Assembly: GCA_002099365.1 (NCBI GenBank)
Contig: MSED01000015.1
Span: forward strand, 2,852,001-2,916,000
Source of the DNA: Phialophora verrucosa
Taxonomy: Eukaryota > Ascomycota > Eurotiomycetes > Chaetothyriales > Herpotrichiellaceae
Direction of reading: 5' to 3'
Length of the DNA stretch: 64,000 nucleotides
The position numbers and the translations under genes are program-made. Position 1 is the stretch's first letter. Every line of letters begins with the position of its first letter. The notes below the pieces were generated by a model. The model was not told the origin of the DNA. It saw only the letters and a program-made list of their open reading frames with translations, and searched no databases. Below are positions 23,452 through 34,469 of the stretch, one piece after another.

Positions 23452-24857
23452 ATGCGTGCGACAACCGGCAGTTTGGCCCTAGTGGCTTTGGCAGCCAACC
23501 TCGCTGGCGCAGTGCCCGTCAAGAAGCCGCGCTGGGCAGAGCCGGTGCCCGAGGACTACCTTGTCTCTCTCGGTGTCCGTCCCTACTATCTCGTTCAGAA
23601 TATGACGGACGGCCCGCTCAAGCAGCAGCTCGAGGCCTGCTACAATAAACCAGTGGGTGTCAACGGTTGGAGCATCGGCCATCGGGGCGGTGGTACCCTG
23701 ATGATCCCAGAAGAGACCACGCAGTCTACCGAGGCTGGTGCACGAATGGGCGCCGGTGTCCTCGAGTGCGATGTCTCGTTCACATCGGATCTCGCGCTTG
23801 TCTGCAGGCACGACATCTGCGACTTGCACACGACGACCGACATCCTGACCCGACCGGAGTTGGCAGCGAAGGTGAGCCAATCCCGCGCAAGAGTGATCGT
23901 GGTGGTGGAGGGCCAGAAACCATGCGTCTCGATTCCCCCATGACGAAAGTTTACTGACCCTTTTTGCGAAATTTGCAGTGCCGAGTCCCCTTCACCCCGG
24001 CTAACGCAACGGCACCGGCGAACGCGTTGTGCTGTACCGCCGACATCACATTGGCCGAGTTTGGAACTCTATGCAGCAAGATGGATGGCTTCAACGCATC
24101 GGCCACCACGGTCGAGGACTACCAACACGGCACTCCCTTTTTCCGGACCGATCTCTACAACACCTGCGGACAAGTCATGACGCTGGAGAGCTACATCGAC
24201 CTGGTGGACTCGCTGCCGGGATACCGCAACTTCACGCCCGAGCTGAAGACGCCGCCCAAGGCGGTCCCGATGCCGTTCAACGGCTACACGCAAGCCCAGT
24301 ACGCGCGGGACATGATCAACACGTTCGTCAAGAAGGGGATCGCCCCGGAGCGCGTGTGGCCGCAGTCGTTCAACCCGGCGGACGTCTACCTCTGGCTGAA
24401 CGAGTTCCCGCAGTGGGGGTCCCAGGCGGTGTACCTGGACGAGGACGCCGACGACGCGTCCAACTACACGGCCGCGGTGGCCAAGTTGCCGGCCCTCAAG
24501 GCCGCGGGCGTCAACATCATCGCCCCTCCTTACAACTACTTGCTCTCCGTTGGCGGGCCCAACAACGACACGATCGTGCCGTCCCTGTACGCCACGACGG
24601 CCAAGGAAGCCGGCCTCGACATCATCTCCTGGTCCTTTGAGCGGTCGGGTCCTCTGGACCTCGTCTTCGCCGACGACGACTACTACTGGTCGTCCGTCGC
24701 CCCGATCATCTCCTACGACGGCCAGGCGTACGAGGCCCTGGACGTGCTGGCCCGCGAAATCGGCATCGTCGGCATGTTTTCCGACTGGTCCGCCACCGTC
24801 AGCTACTATGCCAACTGCTTCGACTTGAAGGGTCCGATAGGGGGTTCGTACTATTGA
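23452..24857 (+). CDS. Secreted glycerophosphodiester phosphodiesterase family protein
   Basis: Predicted secreted hydrolase that would cleave glycerophosphodiesters to glycerol-3-phosphate and an alcohol. 432 residues, exons 23452-23871 and 23979-24857; the 107-nt intron has a GTGAGC donor and TTGCAG acceptor. A signal peptide is clear ([20 protein letters not shown]). The GDPD catalytic set follows: [33 protein letters not shown] and [12 protein letters not shown], giving the HR...E.D...HD pattern. Further on, [11 protein letters not shown] carries the conserved 'PELK' Glu/Lys. The C-terminal half has the W-rich strands of the TIM barrel ([24 protein letters not shown]). Several NxT/S sites fit secretion. 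The gene is GC-rich at third positions, which opens long false frames on the other strand. Confidence 0.9.
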
Positions 24858-25384
24858 GAGCGCGCGAGCCCGGAAATCATAGAGAGGGGAAAACGAAGGG
24901 AAAAGAGAAGAAAAGGACACGATCGGTCTGAAGATGAGCGCGGTGACTGAAGAGCACGATGATTAATGAAGCTGATGCCATCGATTAGCACACCTATCTA
25001 TCTATCTACCTACCTATCTGTATATAGTCTGTCCACCACATAGGAAAGAGAAAACACACACACACTTACATAAGGTTGGGATTGGGATTGGGATTGGGGC
25101 TGATGCCTAAAGACTGCGAACTGTAGCCACGGGCGTGTTCATTCTCAACTCCCGATTCTCGACTCCTCTCGACTCCCGGCTCTATTCTATTCTTCAAGGT
25201 TCTACAACGGCATGCATGTTTTGTAATCATGTACGTGTGCGTTGCGTGTACGTGTGATGTACGTATATGGACCAGATCCCACGAAATCAAGACCTTAGAG
25301 AACAGAAGAACAGAAGATGGATGGCCCAAGACCAGCAAACGCGTGTCCCGACTTGTCGCTTGCCACTTTAGGATGTACCACGTC
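24858..25384. other. Convergent intergenic region with microsatellites
   Basis: About 530 bp between the GDPD (+) and S28 peptidase (-) stop codons. It holds several simple repeats and no coding signal. Confidence 0.6.
24994..25099. repeat. Cluster of microsatellites: CTAT/CTAC, CA and TTGGGA
   Basis: Imperfect (CTAT)n/(CTAC)n at 24994-25020, (AC)6 at 25054-25065, and TTGGGA in three perfect copies plus a TTGGGG variant at 25076-25099. They lie between two convergent genes. TTGGGA differs from the usual fungal telomere unit TTAGGG. Confidence 0.9.
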
Positions 25385-27268
25385 TCAACCATGCGTCTGA
25401 TTCCACTCGCTTAACCACGCCTTCACCGCCTGCAGCTCCCTGTTCTGAGCATCCACCACCGCGGCCGGTACCTTGATACTCTCATTCTTGAACACACCCG
25501 GCAAATCCCACTCATGGAACCCGCCTTGGATGACGATCTGGGGTTCACTTACCGTCCCGTTTTTCCCTGCTCTAGGGTTCGGCGTTCCGTCTGCAAGAAG
25601 CTCTGCCAGCGGACCTACGGTGCGGTACCAATCTAGCTGGCCTGTCGAGATGGCCAGACGGGGATAACTCATGTTGAAGCCGCCGTACTTGTTCATACGC
25701 TCCAACACGGGGGCGTAGCTGATGTTAAACTTCCGGTGACATCGATCCAGGTAGTACGCCGGCGTTAGGGCGCGGGAGACAATGGGCAAAGCATGGGGAT
25801 GTCCCGGCGTGCCGGGGGTGTAGCCCGTTGAAAAACCGCCTGATTCAGTGCAGACGAGCCAGTCGAAGGGCGAGGGGGAGCTCAGGGAGAGGCAATCTGC
25901 TACAGCCCGTCCTGTGCAGAAACTATAGTTGTTGCGAGCGTAGGCGAAGAGGTTGAGAAGCGGGTAATATAGCGACGTTGCGTTGGGGGTTGCTGTCTCG
26001 TTGGCGTAGGAGAGGAGGGAGTGCACTGTTGCTTGGAGGGAGGGGCCGGCTGAGGAGGGCGAGGTCTGTGAAGTCAGCATGCCGCAGTAGGAGCCCGGAC
26101 CTATGAAACATTCTGTCAGTCCGATCACACGCCGAAGGCTGTCCAAGCCACAACGCGCCTACCGGTGAGTGGATCTGGTTCGGTATTCCATTCTTGTTCC
26201 CAACGCCCCAACCCGGTCGTCAGAAGAAATGCAATGTCAGGATACGTAGAGGCCTGCGAAGTATTGAGGGCAGTCTTCAGCTCGGACATTGCAGTCTTGT
26301 TGCCGCTCGTATAGATATTGTCCATCAGATTGGTCAACTGTTGAAGCGTTTCGACACATTTGGCAGGTCCGTACCGTCGAACCACGTCAAAGTACTGCCA
26401 GTCATCAATGAGGCCGGTCGTTACTCCGGAGGACGTCAGCCCGCCCCAGAAGAGATCCGGGTATTGAATGCGCGTGAAGGCAGATATGACGCCACCATAC
26501 GAACCGCCGAGTATGATCCAAGGCGTGCCAGGAGCGGTGAGGTTCCTGTCCTCCAATCCCTGGAAAGTCGCTCTTTGGGCGAAGTAAGCGAGGTCTGCCA
26601 GCGCCTGCTCGGTGCTGTGGAAGCGGAGATTTTCAGCCGTGTATTGGCCATAGGAGACGATGGCGCCACCGCTATAGTATCTGTTCGCCAAGTCAGACAC
26701 ACGTGGTGAAGCACCGAGACTGGGAAGAGCGCAGTCTTGTACCTCTGACCCCACAGCACCGCGACTCCGCCTGTTGCGTTGGCGATCTGATGCAAAAGCC
26801 CTTTCTGCAGCCACTGGAGATCGTAGCTGGGATCGTCTTCGCCCAGGGCGTGTATTATCACAGGCCCGCCTGGGACGTAGTTGCTTGTATCGACCCAGTA
26901 GAGCTGCTGAAAAGTGTCATTCGTGTGTGGGGCGTAGCGGGAGATGTTGTGGAAGTGGTCGACTGGCATGGTGAAGTTTTGCTGTCTGCTTCCCATGTCA
27001 GTCCCATTTTGCGCGCCCCGTTGATGGTAATCGTGATTGACAAGAAGAACTTACGGATACATGGTGAGGAGATTGTTTCCTTGCGACTGCCGTTTGGCGA
27101 CGGACGGCACCTCCTGGAATGCCCTATTCGGAAGTACATAAGACATTGCTCCGCGACATTGAATCATCCATTGGAAACCTACCATCCTGCTCCAGCTGTC
27201 AGGAGAAGCGTAAACAGTGCTAAAGTGGCGACCATCTTGCAGACGTACAGAACTCTTGGCCGGTCCAT
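25385..27268 (-). CDS. Secreted serine peptidase, family S28
   Basis: Predicted secreted or vacuolar prolyl-type exopeptidase (family of lysosomal Pro-X carboxypeptidase and DPP II). 543 residues, five exons: 27268-27183, 27123-27055, 26985-26743, 26680-26163 and 26100-25385; introns 59-69 nt. The start gives MDRPRVLYVCKMVATLALFT with a signal peptide; ATG 27235 (MVATLALF) would drop 11 residues. QQNFTMPVDHFHN is the S28 N-terminal 'Q.lDHF' strand. The nucleophile is Ser193 in WIILGGSYGGVIS; the likely acid is Asp462 (STGQLDWYR) and the base His501 (QGGFHEWDLPG). About a dozen N-glycosylation sites fit secretion. All five junctions restore family sequence, for example WGQR joined to YYSGGAIVSYG. 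Aspergillus relatives act as acid prolyl endopeptidases, but specificity cannot be told from sequence. Confidence 0.92.
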
Positions 27269-28809
27269 TCTCGCAACGCGATACACCTGACATTTTTATA
27301 CGGCGTCCTCAAGACGTGGTGTACGAGTTACACGGCTATCGGCATTGCGGTGCATGGTCGGGAAGACGAACGCGTGTCAACTTGCTGCGCCATCGGGGCA
27401 GATCTGCAGGCGTGGTCGCCTAATGGGGATTCCGGGGTAGTAGAGCGCTGGTGGAACTGCTGGGTTGACTACTCCGTACAGTAATTACAGGTAGGGCGCG
27501 AGGTATCGATTGCTTCAGCCTGGTCCGTCGGAAGGGCTGACGCGGTAGACATGCACAGATCGACACCATCTCACGAACTCTTTGCATTCAAAAATACCGT
27601 AATGAGTACCGGGTCGAAGGAATGTGCATGCTTGAGAATGACGGAGTACAAAGTACTAGTTAAGACAGTCTCCACCTGGAAATTAGGCATTGGTGAAGCA
27701 ATCTTGGCACCGCCACTGGAATACGTATGGCATGCTGTGCTTGGACTTCTGCTGTACGATCAATTTCCAGCTTCCCTGGAAGTAGACCTTGGAGCCCAAT
27801 GAATCGCTGTCTCGGATGAGGTTGTCGTGAATTTTGAATGGCTGTCCTGTCCGAGGAGCCCGAATGTCCAAATGAAAACGAGGACGAGGACGAGGACGAG
27901 GACCGCAACCAAGGTCTTTGAGGAATTCTGAGCGGGGACTCCCCGATGAGCCAGTCGAAATAGTGGTCAAGGTGCTATGTGAATTCCGCGAACTCTGCGA
28001 ACTCTGCGAAGTCCTGTTCCTCCCAATGTGCCAATGGCCCGGGACCAGAGCATTCTTCTCCTCAAACGAGACCTCTTGTCACCTCTGGCGATGGTGTTTA
28101 GTTCGATGACTGAAATATCTCGCATAGCCAGAGCCTGTCTATCTAGGGGAATCGCAGTGGTAAGTACCCATGGCATGAAGAGAGCTGACAACATGGTCCA
28201 AGCATCGTCAAGGGAAAGGCTGAGAGTGATAGAGTCAAGCCCGGTTCAATGACAGGAGCATTGGAGACTTCATGTGACTGAAAGGAGGCCAGGGTATTGA
28301 TCACTCTGCCTGCCACCACGAGGTGTCCCTCACCGTGAATGAACTGGTGGCGGCATGTCTGTCTTGTTTGAGACCAGTCGAGACGCAGTGCTAAATTCAA
28401 CATGGTCTTGGTAGGCCCGTGGCTGCTAACACCTGCTTCTTTTCTCTATCGCCGTTCCAGCATCCAGTGACTGTTGTTCGCTGCAGTTACCCGCACCGCT
28501 ACAGGCGGCAGTGACTGCTTCAGTGACGACGCGGTCACTGACGCGCAAATTCTATCGCGCCGCCAAAACATTTTCTGTGTGTCTTGACTGCCTTCAGGTT
28601 GCGGTCTCACACAAGCTACCTTCGGTCTCCATTCTAAGATCAACCCTAGTGATTCGATATTCTTCCTCTCTCCTCTGGTAGAATATGGCTGACCGACTTG
28701 CCGCAGATCGAGCACTGACCTGGATGTTTTGTAGTCATTTTCTGCTTGGGACAAGGGCAGAGAAGCAAACACGTTAGGAGCCACACTACCCATACTGTGT
28801 TGTCTTCAA
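27269..28809. other. Divergent intergenic region, no gene seen
   Basis: About 1.5 kb between the S28 peptidase (-) and the trypsin-like gene (+). It contains a hexanucleotide repeat and a 9-mer duplication (GAACTCTGC, about 27990-28008). A minus-strand frame near 28740-28646 reads MTTKHPGQCSICGKSVSHIL, with one CxxC, but it is only about 30 codons and has no partner. Confidence 0.45.
27878..27901. repeat. (ACGAGG)4 microsatellite
   Basis: Four perfect copies of ACGAGG in the divergent intergenic region, with an interrupted continuation on the right. Confidence 0.9.
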
Positions 28810-30283
28810 ATGGATGCCATGGCGCCCGACACTGCCTCAAAACCTCTAAACGGCGCATCTCTCTTTGGAGCTTCTTCTTCCTCATCCACCCAACCCTCTA
28901 CCTCCCATCGCCGTCCACGAAACATATCCGCCATCAATAATAAAGACTTGTTGCTTCCACACGTCTTTGTCTGGCCACCAATTGTGCCACAGCATACTGA
29001 GGGCTCAGAAGCCATGGACGCAACCGGACCAGGGACACCAAATCGCAATCTGGCTGCCCCGTCCCCTCCACCGGAGAAACTCTCACCACCGCCCTTCCAG
29101 GACTTCTGCGGACTGACTGCCACCAAGAGCGGATCTGGAGAATTATCTCTGTTCTACACTCTAGAGTCGGATGGAAGCTTGGTAGGGGACATTGACAAAC
29201 TCATGGAAATTAGCAAGAAGGAAGGTGGCTTCATGGTAGGTGGACCCGGTAATTATTCCCCCAAACAGCCACGCTGACTTCTTATCAGGCAGTGAACGAG
29301 CTTATGAAGCCTGGTCTGGCAGCTGTCCAGTTGACCGTTCGACATCCAGACGCAAAGGTTCCATCTGTGTCCTTGTCCGGCTTTCGCCTTCGTCACAATG
29401 GTACGGACGCGGTCGTCACTTGTTCTCATTTTGTGAAATGGTTCGAGGTGCAAGAGGAGTTCGACAAGCTTGCTCAAGGGTACATTACCATGTCGGGTAG
29501 CGTAGCGGCTACAGCCTCTCAGGGCACTTCAAGTACGTATCTGGATGAGTGGATTGTGTATACGATGCTGATCAGAATAAGGTATCTCCGGCCCGGTGCC
29601 TTTCGGCCTCCAACTTGTCGCGGTCCATCGCCCGTGGGACCTCGCGATCTTTCGAATCATAGAGAAGCCCCCCTACGACGACGTTTGGGGCAAAGTAGTC
29701 GATTTCCAGAACCTTCATTTCGCTACCAAAGAGGATTGGGATCGACTTGATCAACTTGACCTCTGGTGGTCCGTTGGATACAACCTGGACTACAACGAGG
29801 TAGGGTTTCAGAGCAGTTGGGATTCGTTTTGGCGACGACAACCCCTCGAGGTACGAAACGAAATCGTCATGAGATATGTATGTGGATCCGCCTGTCAGAA
29901 TATTCCAATACTAACCATTCCTTCAAGGGGTTTGAGGGCAAGTCTAAGCCATCCAACGAGGTCCTGAAGCCCATTACGCGAACCGTTTGCTTCGGAACAC
30001 TTGATGAGAAGGCTCCCACCGGCTTCCCGGAAGTGGCCCACCAAATGGCTATCAATCTCAGTGCATGGTATGGGCGCTCAGGTTCGATGGTGTGCACCCG
30101 TTCTCCTCCAGAAGTGCGAGGAGCTGATGATCTCGGAAAATCCCCCGTCTATGTCTGCGGTGTGGGTAGGTGTCTTTCCAACTCATGATCACTTTGTGTA
30201 TTCATCTAACTTGTCTCTGTACAGTTGTTGGCGGCCATGCGAAGAGCAACAAAACACCATGGTTCTCTTCACGGACGAGATGA
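28810..30283 (+). CDS. Unnamed fungal protein with a trypsin-like peptidase pattern
   Basis: I do not know a named homologue. Five exons: 28810-29235, 29289-29532, 29582-29877, 29928-30165 and 30225-30283; introns 49-59 nt with GTAGGT, GTACGT, GTATGT and GTAGGT donors and a TACTAAC branch site in the third. The product has 420 residues. Residues 1-110 are Ser/Pro-rich and probably disordered. Then a beta-rich region shows the spacing of a trypsin-like triad: His189 in DAVVTCSHFVKW, Asp243 in HRPWDLAIFRII and Ser373 in WYGRSGSMVC, followed by the strand VYVCGVVGGHAKSN, as in the C-terminal barrel of HtrA/trypsin-fold enzymes. There is no signal peptide, so it is probably intracellular. The last exon is short; the alternative frame (MVLFTDEMKDWFGKVL...) cannot be reached by any donor I see. 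The gene model is good; the function is inferred. Confidence 0.72.
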
Positions 30284-31316
30284 AGGATTGGTTTGGTAAG
30301 GTGTTGGAGCCTGGTGACGACTTCAAGGTCAACTACAAAGAGTTCCAACAGCGATTCGTCATGGCGCTCGATGAGGTATAATACCATGGTGTTGGCTGAT
30401 GCTGAAGCCTGAGGCAAGCACTACGTGGCCAACTTGCTGGTTAGGCAGCGGACAACACACTTTTGCTTGGGCCTGAGCATAAGGAAATTGTTTCTTTTGT
30501 TTGCATTGCCAAGATAGCTCCGACAGGAGAAATGGGATCGAAAGGGCACGACTAGAATTCAAGGATTACGTTTCATGCGTCCGTGGGCTCATCCCGCCTG
30601 TCTCGGGACCTCCATCTTCATCTCGGCATTATGGAGGGCAGCACAGCAATCGACCAGATGTGCAAGACCTCATGCGCTTGGTCATGATGTACGCAGGATC
30701 CGCATCTGCTTCGTCAGAATCCATCAGTGCAACCAACCCCCTTTCTTCCACACTCACACTAGAGGCATAAGGAGCCTGCCTGTCTGTGAGATACCAGTGC
30801 TGTACCTCGAAGGAAAACGAAGTTTCCACCAACCGACTGACCGATTGATCGACGAGAACACCAACATAACTTGACCCAATTCTCCATGGCCCCGGGCGCG
30901 GGTCGCCCCTCGAAGCTTCCAGCATGGTTGGTCTCGGGCCACTGGTGGCATAAAGTTGCTCCGCCTACGGCAGGTCGAGGCATTTGACCGATCTCCCAGG
31001 ACGAACGAAGGCCAGGCTGTCGCGCCATGTCAACCCGGGTCATGAAGCAGGCGAGCATAAATGAAGGTTGTCAATCCTCGCAAGAGAACTTGTCCGTCCA
31101 ATCCGGAGTCATTTGCTCCGAAAAGGGGCTTAAGAGGGCAAACTCAGCAGTCAGGTGAGACCCAGAATACAATCCAGTTGGCCCTACATAGAGCGTTTCA
31201 TCCGCCGAGTGCAATGGTTAATGGCTCTCATGTCGCCCGCGCTGGTGTTGCCCCGATTCGGATGAAAAGTCACGGTCCCGGTTTTCGACCATATACGTTA
31301 AAACTGGCGTCGATAG
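30284..31316. other. Convergent intergenic region, no gene seen
   Basis: About 1 kb between the trypsin-like gene (+) and the LaeA-like methyltransferase (-). No supported coding signal. Confidence 0.45.
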
Positions 31317-32350
31317 TCAGTTGTGGAGAGACAAAAGGAAAAAAAAACTGCCAAATTCGAGTACCCACAATTTGACATATGTATGAATGTTCCGGTCAAG
31401 GATCTCCCTTCTTGTGTGGGCGAGCATGACCTCAAGCCGAGAACGGTGCATGCCCAGCAGGGCGGTTGCCCCTCTCTCAAACCCGGCCTGAGCATACTGG
31501 AAGAAGTTCTGCGTCTCGAGTTTTCCGATCGTCTTCAGTCGTCGGTCCTTCGGCCAATCATTCGTGGGCATCTTGAATATTGTCTCGTGGACGTCTTCGA
31601 AGCCCCTGTCCAAGAGTTGGTCCTTCCACAGCCGGCAGGCGTAACCGTCCAAGCCCATCGCCTCTGCTATTTTGAAGAACATCTTGCCCATCTCGGTGTA
31701 CTGGGAGTCCGCGGGACATGTTCCGTCATCACAACCGACTTCCGGGACTGTGACGGCGAGTTCGAGATATCCGCCTGGTCGAAGATGCTCATATGCCTGT
31801 GAGATCAGCGCGGGCCAGTCTCGGATAGCGAAGAGAAATTCTCTGGCGTGGATCAGATCGAACGAGTTCTTCCGGAACTCCCAGCTTGTCTCCACGTCTA
31901 GGATCTCGAACTGGCAGTTAGGAGACACCCAGCTTGGTTGGACCGCCGCAATGTCGACGCCAATCACCCGTGCTGAGGGGTAGAGGTCGGCGGTCTCAAT
32001 GGCCCAGATTCCGCTGCCGGTGCCAAGGTCCAGGATGTTCTGTGGCTGCGGATCGATCGGCGCGAGGTGAAGGCGCCCTTCATACATCAAGAAGAACTTG
32101 TAGTGTTGAAGGTCATTGCGATCCTGTTCCTCATCGTCGATGGGGAGTCCGTAGAAGTGTTTTCCGTACGATGCCCAGCGGCGACCGTACTCTTCGATGC
32201 CGTTGCGGATCTCCGATGCTATGCTGTGCTGACGGGTCAGGAATCAGTTCCGGGACTAGAAGTGTGTCCGTACCTTGTCACATAGCTCGTGCCCGTCGAG
32301 TTCGTGTCGTAGCCCTCGTCATCCACGGCAATGTGCTGGTCAGACTCCAT
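31317..32350 (-). CDS. LaeA-like SAM-dependent methyltransferase
   Basis: Class I methyltransferase of the large fungal LaeA-like (UMTA/TAM domain) group, 327 residues. Exons 32350-32274 and 32223-31317; the 50-nt intron has a GTACGG donor and CACAG acceptor (the CAG 5 nt upstream would give an early stop). The N-terminus reads MESDQHIAVDDEGYDTNSTG, the acidic lead typical of the group, then EIRNGIEEYGRRWASYGKHF. SAM motif I is ILDLGTGSGIWAIE (about 89-102), followed by VIGVDIAAVQPSW and FDLIHAREFLFAIRDWP (post-I and motif III regions) and YEHLRPGGYLEL. The C-terminus (LWVLEFGSFFFLL) differs from the usual polar 'YGQKP'-type ending and crosses a run of nine T on the coding strand. LaeA itself is a regulator of secondary metabolism, but most paralogues have no known substrate. 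It is divergent from an O-methyltransferase gene. Confidence 0.9.
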
Positions 32351-33129
32351 GTGAGGTAGCGAACACACTGGTCTGCGGCTTGCGTGTCAAGGTCGCGTGC
32401 CAGCGGTCGGAGGAGACGAACTTGGAAGGTTTCGAGGAGGCGGAAGCAGCCATGAAAGAGGGGCTGCGAGACGCCTTATACATTGGGTGGGTAAAAAGCG
32501 ATAAGGTTCATGCCGGATTGATGGGAGGCAGGGGGGAAGTTCATCCCCTCGTACTGTGTCATCCATCCGCGGGCTGTGTACAGTAGATGCTCGGGAGGCG
32601 TTGCTGCAACCTTGGTACCGGGCTGGCCGGAAACCTCAGCCTGGCTTTGGCTTTGGCTGGGCGGCTTGGTGGGGGCAATCTCCCACGTGCCGCCTACAGT
32701 GGCGCCTAGCCTTGTCGCTTAGGCGCCCGCAGAATCGCATTTCGGGCAACGCCATTTCTGGCATGAACCCCGCCTAAATCCGAGCGTCGCAATGCACAAC
32801 TGAGAAAACCCCGCCCGCCCTTACGCGACAATAGTTAGTCTGATGGTGTCTCGTCTCGTTCACATGCACCAGAACTTCGCGAGGTCATCGGAACCTGCAA
32901 GCGAGATGTTCTAGCACCTTTCCAAGCTGGCAGGATGATGAGCTGTCCTGTGGGCTCCCCAGGCCACTTCCAGGTTAGCACGGTCCTTTGCGACCAGTGC
33001 GACATGGACGCTGCTGGTCACTCCCGGCCGGCTCGCAACTGCAGAAACGATCGACGTAAAGACTTCAAACCACGATAAGGGGTCGTGTTTGTGTATGTGT
33101 TTTTGTACAAAGCCACTCACCCTTCAAGG
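32351..33129. promoter_or_regulatory. Shared divergent promoter region of two methyltransferase genes
   Basis: This 779-bp region separates the ATGs of the LaeA-like (-) and O-methyltransferase (+) genes. It contains CACGTG at 32684-32689 and an inverted repeat with arms GGCGCCTA (32701-32708) and TAGGCGCC (32720-32727) around an 11-nt loop. No coding signal is seen. A regulatory role is inferred from the position only. Confidence 0.4.
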
Positions 33130-34469
33130 ATGTCGACCCCACCACAAGATGAGGCTGCTCAGCTTCAAGGACTGATACAACAGCTCACCGACGCTGCAAA
33201 AGCATGCGACTACTCGCCGGGAGCAAACGGCTATATTGCACGGACAAATGTGGCTGGCATCGCAAAGGATATTGTCCGGCTGATGATGGCCCCGAGTGAT
33301 ATGTCCATGCACCACTCGGTCAACGTAAGTCTTGCTTTCTTTTCGAGCCTAACTAGGGGGGAGAGAGAGAGAAAGAAAGAAAGCATCCTGCTGATACCGC
33401 AAGACAGATGTTGGAGATCGTGAGCATTCGCACGTTGATGAGCCTCGGGGTGTTTGAGCAAATCCCGCTCGACGGCTCCATCTCTCTGGCCGAGCTGTCC
33501 AAAGTGACGGGCGTGCAGGACTCGCTGCTCGAACGACAACTTCGCATCCTCGTCGGCACCAAATTCATCGATCAGCACCCCGCCACCTACGAGTACATGC
33601 ACACCAAGTTCTCGCGAGCGTACATCCAAGTCCCCGGGCCGGGGAACTTCTTTCAATTCATGAACGACGAATGCCTCAGCACCCTAGTCCACCTGCACAG
33701 CTACGTGAAGGACCGGGCGCGCGAGGACAACAGACCCGTGCGAGAACCCGACGACCCGCTCCACAACCCGTACACGCGCCGCCACGGCATGGACGGGCAC
33801 CCCGTGTGGGAAATCATGGCGCAGTTCCCCGACCGCCTGCGCGCCTTCCAACTGGGATTCATGTCGCAGGAGGACTCGGTCCCCATCATCGGCTTCTACG
33901 ACTTCTCCTCGCTGTATGACCCGGACGCCGACGGCGATCGCGCCACCCTCGTCGACGTCGGCGGCGGGCAAGGCCAATCCATCATTCAAATCCTGAAGGC
34001 CTTCCCCAGCTTGCAGCCCGACAGGATGGTCCTGCAGGACCTGCCCGAACCGATCGCCCAGGCCAAGGAATCCAAGCTCCTGCCCGAGGGCGTGAAAGCC
34101 ATGGTCCACGACTTCTGGACCCCTCAGCCCGTCGAGGGCGCCAAGGCCTACTTCCTCCGTCGCATTATCCACGACTACTCGGACGAGAACTGCGTCAAGA
34201 TCCTCTCGCACCTGCGCGCCGCCATGGCGCCGGACTCGAAGGTCCTGATTGCCGACATGGTGATGCCCAAGCGCGTGCAGGAGGCCGACCTCCCCGCTGC
34301 GGCCATGGACAATTGCGTCATGGTGATGGGCGGGAAGGAGCGGACTGCAGACGGGATGAAGAAGATCTTGGAGGAGGCCGGGTTGAAGATGGTCAAGATA
34401 TGGCAGAGCCGAGAGGGCGGTGCGACGGGGAATATCGTCGAAGCCGTCTTGTCGTCGGCTGGAGACTAG
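33130..34469 (+). CDS. COMT-type O-methyltransferase
   Basis: SAM-dependent O-methyltransferase of the plant-COMT/fungal type, often acting on phenolic or polyketide hydroxyls. 418 residues, exons 33130-33324 and 33408-34469; the 83-nt intron (GTAAGT...GACAG) carries a GA/GAAA microsatellite. It has the usual layout: an N-terminal helical dimerisation/winged-helix part (MLEIVSIRTLMSLGVFEQIP, ISLAELSKVTG), then the Rossmann domain with motif I LVDVGGGQGQSI (about residue 246), MVLQDLPEPI, and the catalytic-base region RRIIHDYSDENC, where His is the expected general base. KVLIADMVMPKRVQ and NCVMVMGGKERTADGM complete the family set. Third codon positions are GC-rich. It is divergently arranged with the LaeA-like gene. 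The substrate cannot be told. Confidence 0.93.

Noticed and set aside
24069..24920. 283-codon open frame on the minus strand
   Set aside because: It is antisense to GDPD exon 2, whose GC-rich third positions open the opposite frame. Its composition (Val/Arg/Gly/Asp) has no family match.
25076..25099. TTGGGA repeats as an internal telomere relic
   Set aside because: The unit differs from TTAGGG, there are only about four copies, and it sits among other microsatellites between ordinary genes.
28646..28740. Minus-strand mini-frame with CSICGK (one CxxC)
   Set aside because: Only about 30 codons and a single zinc half-site; it sits in a promoter region between divergent genes.
31317..34469. Secondary-metabolite gene cluster around the methyltransferases
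   Set aside because: No backbone enzyme, P450, transporter or cluster-type regulator lies within reach on either side; the neighbours are a trypsin-like protein and a nuclear-type protein.
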